DNA of 64,000 nucleotides from GCA-2711565 sp963664245 (lineage in GTDB: Bacteria > Bacteroidota > Bacteroidia > Bacteroidales > GCA-2711565). The stretch spans positions 2,790,001 to 2,854,000 of the forward strand of contig OY760934.1 of NCBI GenBank assembly GCA_963664245.1, read 5' to 3'. Below the pieces are notes generated by a model. It saw only the letters and a program-made list of their open reading frames with translations, searched no databases and had not been told where the DNA came from. Of this stretch, positions 8,791-15,940 are shown piece by piece. Position numbers and translations under genes: made by a program. How positions within the stretch are numbered: position 1 is the stretch's first letter; each line of letters starts with the position of its first letter.

Positions 8791-9831
8791 TTAAAAATAT
8801 GTATTCACGGCAAATTCAAATTGATTGATGAAGATTTCTTTGAAATTTGATATGTTGTTTTGCTCATAAAATAATAGCATCGCTTTTTTATAATCAATCG
8901 AATCCACTGTCCGAAATGAAAGTGGACAGTGCTTTTCATTCATCAATATTGCATTGCTAACAATTCTGGCTGTTCTTTTATTTCCATCCATAAATGGCTG
9001 AATGTATGATATTAGAACCAAAGCCAATAATGCTTTTTCAAATACACTTGACTTTTCATTAATTAAATTACAAGAATCTTGTAGTGCTTTGGAAATTTGA
9101 AATTGATTGTCAAGTGGTTTGTAATTTGTCCCGGAAATGCCAACACGTCTTTGTCTCAGATTTCTTTCAACATCAAGTTCTTTAACTAAGATACTGTGGA
9201 TATCTTCAATTTTTGAAACGCTTAAAGGATAGAGGTAATCAGGCGTTTCAATAATAAAGTCAAGAGCATCTTTATGATTCAAAAGCATTACTGCTTCTTC
9301 TTTTGTTTTTCCTGCAGCAGTTTCTTTTTCTTTTAAAAGTTTTTCAGTTTCTAATAACGAATAGGTGTTTCCTTCAATTTGCGATGATTTCCAGCTCAAA
9401 TCTATGGCTAGCCTTTCAAACTCTTTTTTGTATTCTTTCTCTGTTAGCTGTGAAATATTGTTTTTAAAAAACTCTTGAAGCTTATTTAGTTTTTGTAATT
9501 CACCATCGGTAAATACGCTATTTTTTGAAAGTACTTCATTAATTATCTGGAAATTGAATCCTTCTTTTATTTGTCTTTCATCAATCTCCTTTTTATAATA
9601 CTTGTCGATATCAATAGGCTGAATAACTTGATAAGCAGGAGAAACAAAATATTTAGTTCCTTTTCCTCGTCCTTTCGTTGAAATATAGTTTGAAGAAATT
9701 AATTTTGTTAGTAATCTTTTTATAGTAGCATAACTTACAGATAAATTTATTTCATCAAAAATTTCTTTTGATGAACATTCTCCAACTTTTTGGATGAATT
9801 CAATTATTTGTTTTTCTCTGGTATCAATCAT
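8791..9831 (-). CDS. Fic-domain protein with N-terminal winged helix; catalytic His replaced
   Basis: 346 residues. Residues 1-65 form a winged-helix DNA-binding domain (SKEIFDEINLSVSYATIKRLL). A Fic core follows. Fic enzymes usually transfer AMP or related groups from nucleotides to target side chains, with the motif HPFx(D/E)GNGR holding the catalytic His. Here the motif reads QPFMDGNKRTAR (about residues 278-289): Gln stands where the His is expected and Lys in place of the second Gly, as in Doc. An upstream inhibitory motif (S/T)xxxE(G/N) is present as SSQIEGN (about 153-159), typical of class II Fic proteins. The protein may thus be a regulator or have altered chemistry. A nested palindrome lies directly in front of the start, which suggests autoregulation by the winged helix. 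Confidence 0.85.
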   Translation of the reverse strand: MIDTREKQIIEFIQKVGECSSKEIFDEINLSVSYATIKRLLTKLISSNYISTKGRGKGTKYFVSPAYQVIQPIDIDKYYKKEIDERQIKEGFNFQIINEVLSKNSVFTDGELQKLNKLQEFFKNNISQLTEKEYKKEFERLAIDLSWKSSQIEGNTYSLLETEKLLKEKETAAGKTKEEAVMLLNHKDALDFIIETPDYLYPLSVSKIEDIHSILVKELDVERNLRQRRVGISGTNYKPLDNQFQISKALQDSCNLINEKSSVFEKALLALVLISYIQPFMDGNKRTARIVSNAILMNEKHCPLSFRTVDSIDYKKAMLLFYEQNNISNFKEIFINQFEFAVNTYF

Positions 9832-9840
9832 TATTTTGTT

Positions 9841-9918
9841 TTTCAGCTCATAAATATACTAAATAAAGCTCAAGATGATATTGATTTGAGCTTTATTTTA
9901 ACTCTAAATGAGCTTAAA
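9841..9918. promoter_or_regulatory. Nested dyad with four AGCTCA half-sites upstream of fic
   Basis: Inner arms AAATAAAGCTCAA (9861-9873) and TTGAGCTTTATTT (9886-9898) are a perfect 13-bp inverted repeat. Outer arms AGCTCAT (9845-9851) and ATGAGCT (9908-9914) share exactly the same centre (9879.5). The hexamer AGCTCA therefore occurs twice in each orientation, at 9845, 9867, 9887 and 9909; within each half the copies are 22 bp apart, about two helical turns. The dyad begins 10 bp from the fic start codon. This looks like an operator for a dimer or tetramer; the inner stem could also fold in RNA as a terminator for the gene upstream. Confidence 0.7.
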
Positions 9919-9932
9919 TGGACTGGTATGAG

Positions 9933-9948
9933 ATTCGACAAGTCGAAT
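9933..9948. repeat. Short palindrome beside the fic operator
   Basis: ATTCGAC (9933-9939) and GTCGAAT (9942-9948) form a perfect 7-bp dyad with a 2-nt spacer. It lies in the stretch between the fic operator and the inverted repeat that borders the next gene; function unknown. Confidence 0.4.
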
Positions 9949-9980
9949 CCGTACAAACCCAGCCATGCCATATGCCACGT

Positions 9981-9995
9981 GTTAGCCATAGTATT
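9981..9995 (-). repeat. Left copy of inverted repeat bordering the 370-aa gene
   Basis: On the minus strand this reads AATACTATGGCTAAC. It matches the 15-mer at 11115-11129 (plus strand) at 14 of 15 positions in opposite orientation. It ends one base from the stop codon of the gene it borders, giving a cassette-like arrangement. Confidence 0.6.
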
Positions 9996-9996
9996 T

Positions 9997-11109
9997 TTAT
10001 ATTAGTTTCAAAAATGAAACAAAGTCATTCAGTTCTTTTTCAAATATTTCATTTATTGTTACTTCTCCATCAACTAATTGAACAATCTTTTTCTCCAATA
10101 ATACTTCGAGTACTCCTTCCGTTTCAAAATAAACAGGTCTTGGTCTGCTATCTACATAAATAAAGTCTCTCGTATACGGTAAATCCTTTTCTTCCTTTTT
10201 AATTATTAATTCCAGTTCTTCTTTAAGTTCCTCTTTATTCCTAAAATACCGCTGAACTTCTGCTAAAAAAGTTTTTGATTTTGAGATGTAAGAATCAAAA
10301 AGAAAATCTACCTCTTCTGAATTTTCAAGTTTTTTACCTTCTCGATATTTTAAGACAAGTTTTTTCCTTTTTTTTGTTCGAATTGCATCGCCAATCAAGC
10401 TTTGAGGTAAGACGATTACTACTACTATTATCACAAGCAAAATAATATAGATGAGAAATCTAAGTAAATGAATGCCAATATTCTCTTCAAAAAGTCTTTT
10501 CCAAAATGAAACCTTTGCTGCATCTGCCAAGTTTATAACATCTATTTTTTCAATTCCAGCAATTTTCCCAATTGGTTGGATTATAGGTTTTTCCTCTGTT
10601 TTGTGAAGTAAAAGCAACTTAACACTGAAAAATTGGTGTTTATCAATGATGATATTCGAAAAGGTCAAATAATTCAACGAATCATTTTGACTTATTTCAA
10701 TATTTTGCTTCAAATAATCTGTCGAGGCATCAATTATTTCGGGTTTTTCGACGATTGTTGCGTTTTCAATTTTGATTCCGAGAGGATTGTGAGGGTCATA
10801 ATAATTACTCAAAATATCTAAGTCGCTGATATTTTCGATTTTAATGGTCAAAATCGATAAATTTTTGTCTTGTTTTATTATGTTCTCGTTCTTGTAGATT
10901 ATATCTAATTCTCGAACATTTGCATTTATATCAAGTACTTTGACGTTTGATAAAACGATATAACTTAAGTCTGGACTTTTGTCAACTAAAAAGGAGGAAT
11001 AGATAGTAATCCCACCAAAAATTAGTGCCAGGAGAAAACCTAAAAATGACCAAGCATATTTTTTTTCAATCCTGAGTAATCCTTTATCCAATTTCTTCTT
11101 TTCTGTCAT
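9997..11109 (-). CDS. Hypothetical two-TM membrane protein
   Basis: 370 residues, family not recognised. A first membrane helix lies near residues 15-38 (AWSFLGFLLALIFGGITIYSS). Then comes a ~175-residue, probably periplasmic, beta-rich domain, a second very hydrophobic helix near 215-240 (FLIYIILLVIIVVVIVLP), and a ~130-residue charged cytoplasmic tail. The tail has coiled-coil-like segments (RYFRNKEELKEELELIIKKEE) and ends in a region that could be a small winged helix (VLLEKKIVQLVDGEVTINEIF), though this is only an impression. The gene is framed by the 15-bp inverted repeats at 9981 and 11115, which hug the stop and start within a few bases, and it has no obvious operon partner. A mobile single-gene cassette is possible. 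Confidence 0.65.
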   Translation of the reverse strand: MTEKKKLDKGLLRIEKKYAWSFLGFLLALIFGGITIYSSFLVDKSPDLSYIVLSNVKVLDINANVRELDIIYKNENIIKQDKNLSILTIKIENISDLDILSNYYDPHNPLGIKIENATIVEKPEIIDASTDYLKQNIEISQNDSLNYLTFSNIIIDKHQFFSVKLLLLHKTEEKPIIQPIGKIAGIEKIDVINLADAAKVSFWKRLFEENIGIHLLRFLIYIILLVIIVVVIVLPQSLIGDAIRTKKRKKLVLKYREGKKLENSEEVDFLFDSYISKSKTFLAEVQRYFRNKEELKEELELIIKKEEKDLPYTRDFIYVDSRPRPVYFETEGVLEVLLEKKIVQLVDGEVTINEIFEKELNDFVSFLKLI

Positions 11110-11114
11110 ATTTT

Positions 11115-11129
11115 AATATTATGGCTAAC
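11115..11129 (+). repeat. Right copy of inverted repeat bordering the 370-aa gene
   Basis: AATATTATGGCTAAC, the 14/15 inverted partner of 9981-9995; it begins 6 bp upstream of the start codon at 11109. The sequence that follows (GTCTGTATAAACC) resembles the ends of dispersed gene-bordering repeats I recall from other Bacteroidota genomes, but I could not check this. Confidence 0.6.
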
Positions 11130-11390
11130 GTCTGTATAAACCAATGTGTGTTATTTCACTTATATATTTCAATCATCATCCTGCAATTAATGCGAGAATA
11201 AATTAAAAAATAATCAATCCCGTAACTTCGTGCGAGGATAAATAAAAAATCATCAATCGTTCAATGCCGGGGAGGAGCATTCCGTTCTGTAAGGGTAAAG
11301 GTAATAAAAATGTAGCATTCTGAATGTTCAATACAAAATGTAGAAGGCGATGTTTACATCGAATATCGCTACATCAACCAGATTCCGATT
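11130..11390. repeat. Non-coding stretch downstream of groL with direct repeats and a REP-like palindrome
   Basis: No gene is visible here. Two imperfect direct repeats of about 28 bp start at 11191 (TGCGAGAATAAATTAAAAAA) and 11231 (TGCGAGGATAAATAAAAAAT), a 40-bp period. At 11348-11361 the palindrome CGATGTTTACATCG lies inside a longer imperfect stem (GGCGATGT...ATCGC) of REP type. Confidence 0.5.
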
Positions 11391-11436
11391 ATAAAAAAAG
11401 AAACGGAAGACTCCTATGGTAAAAGCCTTCCGTTTT
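11391..11436 (-). terminator. Rho-independent terminator of groS-groL
   Basis: Arms AAACGGAAG (11401-11409) and CTTCCGTTT (11427-11435) form a perfect 9-bp stem. On the minus strand the stem is followed by TTTCTTTTTTT. It lies about 70 bp past the groL stop. A second T-run on the plus strand makes it able to act in both directions. Confidence 0.85.
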
Positions 11437-11503
11437 TTATATCGGGATAAGTATCTTGTAATTATTCCGCTTCGCTTTCAGCTCGCAGAATAAAACAATC
11501 TTC

Positions 11504-13150
11504 TTACATCATTCCGCCCATGCCCGGCATTCCGCCACCCATTGGAGGCATTGCAGGAGCAGCTGCATTTTCGTCTTTATGTTCAGCAAGAACACATTCG
11601 GTAGTCAACAACATACCGGCAATAGAAGCGGCATTTTCAAGGGCTACACGGGTAACTTTGGTTGGGTCAATAACACCGGCTTCGAAAAGATTTTCGTAAA
11701 CTTCGGTGCGGGCATTGAAACCGTAATCGCCTTTTCCTTCCCTTACTTTTTGTACAATTACCGAACCTTCTAATCCGGCGTTTTCAACGATTTGACGAAG
11801 CGGTTCTTCCAGGGCTCTTTTAACGATGGCAATACCGGTTTCTTCGTCTTCGTTGTCGGCTTTCATTCCGTTTAATTCTTCAATGGCACGGATAAAAGCA
11901 ACCCCACCACCAGGAATAATTCCTTCTTCGATGGCAGCACGGGTAGCGTTCAGTGCATCATCAAAACGGTCTTTTTTCTCTTTCATCTCAACTTCCGAAG
12001 CGGCACCAACATAAATTACAGCTACGCCGCCGGCTAATTTAGCCAAACGTTCTTGTAATTTTTCTTTGTCGTAATCAGAAGTCGTGGTTTCAATTTGGGC
12101 TTTGATTTGGTTCACACGGCCATCAATATTTACTTTGTCGCCTTTACCGTTAACAATGGTAGTGTTGTCTTTGTCGATAGAAACTTTATCGGCTTCGCCT
12201 AACATTGAAAGGTCAGCATCTTCCAGTTTATATCCTTTTTCTTCCGATATAACGGTACCTCCGGTAAGAACTGCGATGTCTTCCAGCATTTCTTTTCGGC
12301 GATCGCCAAAGCCCGGAGCTTTAACAGCAGCTACTTTTAACGAACCTCTGATTTTGTTTACCACTAATGTTGCCAATGCTTCGCCATCAACATCTTCAGC
12401 AATGATTACCAAAGCACGTCCGCTTTGGGCTGCTTTTTCCAAAATTGGAAGAAGGTCTTTCATCACGCTGATTTTTTTATCGTAGATTAAAATGTAAGGG
12501 CTTTCGTAAACGGCTTCCATTTTTTCGGTATCGGTGATAAAATAAGGCGAAATATATCCGCGGTCGAATTGCATACCTTCAACAACGTCAACATAAGTTT
12601 CAATACCTTTAGCTTCTTCAATGGTGATAACACCTTCTTTTTTTACTTTGCTCATGGCTTCGGCAATTAATTTACCGATGGTGTTGTCGTTGTTGGCAGA
12701 AATGGTTGCAACTTGCTCAATTTTATCAGAGCTGTCGCCAATTTCCTGGGTTTGTCCTTTCAACGATTTGATGACTTCCACAACGGCTTTTTCGATACCA
12801 CGTTTCAAATCCATCGGGTTTGCCCCGGCTGTAACGTTTTTCAGTCCGGTGGTAACAATAGCCTGGGCCAAAACAGTAGCGGTAGTGGTTCCGTCGCCAG
12901 CTACATCATTGGTTTTAGAAGCAACTTCTTTTACCATTTGAGCACCCATGTTTTCAATCGGGTCTTTCAAATCAACTTCTTTGGCTACGGTAACACCATC
13001 TTTGGTAATTGCCGGTGAACCGAAAGATTTTTCAATAATTACGTTGCGTCCTTTAGGGCCTAAAGTAACTTTTACCGCGTTTGATAATTCATCAACACCT
13101 TTTTTAAGTGACTCGCGGGCTTTCATGTCAAAAACAATGTCTTTTGCCAT
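11504..13150 (-). CDS. groL: Chaperonin GroEL (60 kDa)
   Basis: 548 residues, the usual length. The ATP-dependent 14-subunit cytoplasmic folding chamber works with the GroES lid. Seen here: N-terminal MAKDIVFDMKARE, nucleotide-binding VTLGPKGRNV and GDGTTTATVLA, the apical domain, and the typical flexible C-terminal Gly/Met tail (GGGMPGMGGMM). It sits 34 bp downstream of groS in the standard groS-groL order and ends at a strong terminator. I see no CIRCE element (TTAGCACTC-N9-GAGTGCTAA) upstream of the pair, so HrcA control through that site is not supported; heat-shock control by another route is likely. Confidence 0.99.
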   Translation of the reverse strand: MAKDIVFDMKARESLKKGVDELSNAVKVTLGPKGRNVIIEKSFGSPAITKDGVTVAKEVDLKDPIENMGAQMVKEVASKTNDVAGDGTTTATVLAQAIVTTGLKNVTAGANPMDLKRGIEKAVVEVIKSLKGQTQEIGDSSDKIEQVATISANNDNTIGKLIAEAMSKVKKEGVITIEEAKGIETYVDVVEGMQFDRGYISPYFITDTEKMEAVYESPYILIYDKKISVMKDLLPILEKAAQSGRALVIIAEDVDGEALATLVVNKIRGSLKVAAVKAPGFGDRRKEMLEDIAVLTGGTVISEEKGYKLEDADLSMLGEADKVSIDKDNTTIVNGKGDKVNIDGRVNQIKAQIETTTSDYDKEKLQERLAKLAGGVAVIYVGAASEVEMKEKKDRFDDALNATRAAIEEGIIPGGGVAFIRAIEELNGMKADNEDEETGIAIVKRALEEPLRQIVENAGLEGSVIVQKVREGKGDYGFNARTEVYENLFEAGVIDPTKVTRVALENAASIAGMLLTTECVLAEHKDENAAAPAMPPMGGGMPGMGGMM

Positions 13151-13184
13151 TTTTTTCTTTTTTTAAATTTAAAATTCTTTTTAA

Positions 13185-13463
13185 TTAAACAATAGCCACG
13201 ATGTCTGATTCGCGCATAATCAAATAATCGTTACCCTCAACAGAGATTTCAGTGCCGGCATATTTACCGTAAAGTACAACATCACCTTCTTTAACCGTCA
13301 TGGGTTCATCTTTAGTACCAGGACCAACAGCTACTACGGTTCCTTTTTGTGGTTTTTCTTTTGCTGTGTCAGGAATGATAATTCCGCCTGCAGTTTTTTC
13401 TTCAGCGGCAGCAGCTTCGATGATTACTCTATCTGCCAATGGTTTAATGTTTAATTTTCCCAT
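13185..13463 (-). CDS. groS: Co-chaperonin GroES
   Basis: 92 residues, normal for the 10-kDa co-chaperonin. It forms the heptameric lid of the GroEL cage. Seen here: LKPLADRVIIE-like start (INIKPLADRVIIEAA variant, with KPLADRVII), the mobile-loop region EEKTAGGIIIPDTAKEKPQ and the C-terminal YLIMRESDIVAIV. It is the first gene of the groS-groL pair; its leader (13464-13541) carries A+T-rich sequence without a clear Shine-Dalgarno site. Confidence 0.98.
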   Translation of the reverse strand: MGKLNIKPLADRVIIEAAAAEEKTAGGIIIPDTAKEKPQKGTVVAVGPGTKDEPMTVKEGDVVLYGKYAGTEISVEGNDYLIMRESDIVAIV

Positions 13464-13541
13464 TTTTTTAAGATTTATGTTTTATTTGATTTTGTTTTAA
13501 AATGATAATTCCCTTTTCTCACATTTTGTGCCAAAGGGAAA

Positions 13542-13580
13542 ACAAAAAAAAATGTCAGAAAGTTTATGACAATCTGACAT
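13542..13580 (-). terminator. Terminator of the ECF sigma factor gene
   Basis: Arms ATGTCAGA (13552-13559) and TCTGACAT (13573-13580) form a perfect 8-bp stem. On the minus strand it is followed by a run of nine T (complement of 13543-13551). It lies 27 bp past the sigma-factor stop and separates that gene from groS. Confidence 0.8.
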
Positions 13581-13607
13581 TCCCTCTACCGCAGAATCCG
13601 GGCAATT

Positions 13608-14162
13608 TTAGTACAATTTTTTTCGAATAAAACGAAGCGCTTCTACTAAATGACTTTTGACGGTATTTACAGAAATACCCAGTTCCTGGGCAATCTCTTT
13701 ATAAGATTTGTTTTCTTCCCGGCTAAGTTTAAATATTTTTTGGCGTTGGGGCGGAAGTTTTTCTACAACTTTTGCCAATAAACGTTCTTTTTCTTTCAGG
13801 AATATCCATTCTTCTGTTTCGTTACTCAGGGAGGTAGTACCCTGGGTTTTTAAATCAGCGAACATCCGGCTTTCTCTGGCTATTTTTTTTAAATGATCCC
13901 GGGTGCTGTTTACAGCCATGGTAAAAATGTAAGAGCGGGGATTTTTAACTTGCTGTAAAAGGGAACGTTTTTTCCAAAGGCGGATAAAAATAATTTGAAT
14001 GACTTCGCTAGCCATGGTTTCCGATTTCAACATTTTTAAGACAAAAGGATACAACTGTGGGTTATAATGATGAAATACTTCTGTAAAAGCAGCCTCGTCC
14101 GAACGGGAAATCCGGATAAACAATTTCTTGTCATGTTTTAGCCTTTCGTCTTCCTGATCCAT
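13608..14162 (-). CDS. ECF-type RNA polymerase sigma factor
   Basis: 184 residues, typical of ECF sigma factors paired with FecR in Bacteroidota. Region 2 is at about 25-95 (EVFHHYNPQLYPFVLKML, IIFIRLWKKR, YIFTMAVNSTRDHLKK), region 4 at about 125-182 (LPPQRQKIFKLSREENKSYKEIAQELGISVNTVKSHL). It recruits RNA polymerase to promoters of a cell-surface signalling regulon when released by the anti-sigma factor. The FecR gene starts 225 bp away in the opposite direction, whereas these pairs are usually co-directional. The regulon probably includes the SusC/SusD genes beyond FecR. Confidence 0.92.
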   Translation of the reverse strand: MDQEDERLKHDKKLFIRISRSDEAAFTEVFHHYNPQLYPFVLKMLKSETMASEVIQIIFIRLWKKRSLLQQVKNPRSYIFTMAVNSTRDHLKKIARESRMFADLKTQGTTSLSNETEEWIFLKEKERLLAKVVEKLPPQRQKIFKLSREENKSYKEIAQELGISVNTVKSHLVEALRFIRKKLY

Positions 14163-14387
14163 CTCAAAAAATATTGCGGTAAAAATAATTAAATTTTAAC
14201 AATCCGTTTATTTATCCTAAGATAAATCTTTTTTAGGACGAAACTAAATTCCTTAATCTTCAATGCTTTCAGGACGTTTTGATTATTAAGGGATTTAGCG
14301 TTGGGATAAAAATTATTTTTCTGACTAGTCCATTCATTCTTTTGTAACAGTCTAATATATAAATGGGCAAAATTTGGCTTTTTGAAA

Positions 14388-15611
14388 ATGAATGATAATA
14401 TAAAACAAAAGATAAAACTTTTATTTCAACGCTATGCTGCGGATGAAATTTCTGTAGAAGAAGAAAAAGAATTGTTTTCTTGGATCAGGAAATTGGATGA
14501 CGATGAGATTAACTCTTACTTACAGGAAATCCTTGAAGCCCAAAAACCTGAAGAAGTCTATGATAGTCAGCGTTGGAATTACATCCTTAAGGGTATTTTT
14601 GCCAGCGTTGCTAAAGATAATTTCAAAAGAGATTTTCGTTCCAAACGGAAAATTTTATTATGGACAAAGGTTGCGGCGGCCGTACTTATCCTGTTCTCCT
14701 TTTCTTTTACAGCTTATTGGTTGCTGAAACAACCGACTCCTGCTTTAGCCGATATTTCCGAACGTTATAAAAATGATATTCCCCCCGGAACCGACAAAGC
14801 CAGACTTATGCTTGTCGACGGTACAATTCTTCTGCTTGACACTCTTCAAATCGGAAATATTGCCAAACAGGAACATACGGATATTGTAAAATTGGAAGAA
14901 GGAAAACTGCTCTATAATGATTCCATTTCTACAATGGGTTCTCAAAGCATAAATACGCAAACCACTGAACCCCTGAACACGTTAACAACTCCGCGTGGGG
15001 GGCAATATCAATTAACCTTGGCCGATGGAACAACAGTCTGGCTTAACGCTGCCTCGTCCATTACTTTTCCCACTGTTTTTGCAGGGAAAGAGCGTCGAGT
15101 AACTATACAAGGCGAATGCTATTTTGAAGTAGCCAAAAACGAAGAAATTCCCTTTATCGTAAATATCCATAACAAAGCAGAAGTAAAAGTTCTCGGAACC
15201 CACTTTAACATCAACGCTTACAAAGACGAAGATGCAATAAAAACGACTTTGCTGGAAGGGCGTGTCAACGTTTCTTCGTCTCCTAGTCTCTTCGTTTCTC
15301 GGTCTCTCAGTCCCGGAGAACAGGCTTCTATAAACAAAGATGGAGAATTAAGTGTCGCAAAAGTTGATATTGCCGAAGCAGTAGCCTGGCAAAAAGGCTT
15401 GTTCTCTTTTAGCAAGGCTGATATTAAAACGATTATGCGACAGCTTGAACGTTGGTACGATATTGAGGTCATTTATAAGGGCAAGCTAACAACCGATTCT
15501 TTTACCGGGAAAATACCCCGTTCGGCAAATTTATCGGAATTGTTAAGAATACTGGAAATTAGTGAAGTGCATTTTAGAATTGAAGGCCGGACAATTACGG
15601 TATTGCCTTAA
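14388..15611 (+). CDS. FecR-family anti-sigma factor
   Basis: 407 residues from the ATG at 14388; a TTG two codons upstream is less likely. The N-terminal ~95 residues are cytoplasmic (sigma-binding), followed by one membrane helix at about 93-113 (VAAAVLILFSFSFTAYWLL). The periplasmic FecR domain starts near 190 (LTTPRGGQYQLTLADGTTVW, NAASSITFP) and ends in a C-terminal DUF4974-like domain (IKTIMRQLERWYDIEV). In this family the periplasmic part senses the N-terminal STN domain of a TonB receptor and controls release of the ECF sigma factor. The next gene downstream is a SusC-type receptor with an STN domain, which completes the signalling chain. Confidence 0.93.
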   Translation: MNDNIKQKIKLLFQRYAADEISVEEEKELFSWIRKLDDDEINSYLQEILEAQKPEEVYDSQRWNYILKGIFASVAKDNFKRDFRSKRKILLWTKVAAAVLILFSFSFTAYWLLKQPTPALADISERYKNDIPPGTDKARLMLVDGTILLLDTLQIGNIAKQEHTDIVKLEEGKLLYNDSISTMGSQSINTQTTEPLNTLTTPRGGQYQLTLADGTTVWLNAASSITFPTVFAGKERRVTIQGECYFEVAKNEEIPFIVNIHNKAEVKVLGTHFNINAYKDEDAIKTTLLEGRVNVSSSPSLFVSRSLSPGEQASINKDGELSVAKVDIAEAVAWQKGLFSFSKADIKTIMRQLERWYDIEVIYKGKLTTDSFTGKIPRSANLSELLRILEISEVHFRIEGRTITVLP

Positions 15612-15940
15612 TTTGAAAATTTGAAAATGTGTCAATTTGAAAATGAAAGAAAACATTGAAAATAACATTCAGTAGTCATCAGATGGGCATTCAATAGCCA
15701 TTAAAAAACACCAGTCAATGACTGAGCGGGCTACAAATGATCCAAATTAATGACAGGAATTAACAATAAATATAAAAAAGAAAGGAGGGAAAAATAAACA
15801 AAAAGCAACAATAAACCAAAGCCCTAAACCCTAAAAAAACCGGAATCCTGTTGGAGCAGAATCCCGGAATGGTTTCGGCTTACAAAAACAAATTTTTGGA
15901 TAAATCAATTTTATTGTATCACCAAAATCTAAACAAATTT
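15612..15940 (+). promoter_or_regulatory. Leader between fecR and susC
   Basis: No gene is visible in this 329-bp gap. The first part repeats TTTGAAAAT (just after the fecR stop, three copies within 40 bp). Further on there is a purine-rich AAAGGAGGG not followed by a suitable start codon. The receptor promoter may lie here, but no site could be assigned with confidence. Confidence 0.35.

Noticed and set aside
9925..9995. Integron attC site beside the 370-aa gene
   Set aside because: The core GTTAGCC does not match the GTTRRRY/RYYYAAC consensus and no integrase is near, so I report only the inverted repeats.
13464..13607. CIRCE-type heat-shock operator upstream of groS
   Set aside because: No TTAGCACTC-N9-GAGTGCTAA sequence; the only clear dyad there is followed by a T-run on the minus strand and is the terminator of the sigma-factor gene.
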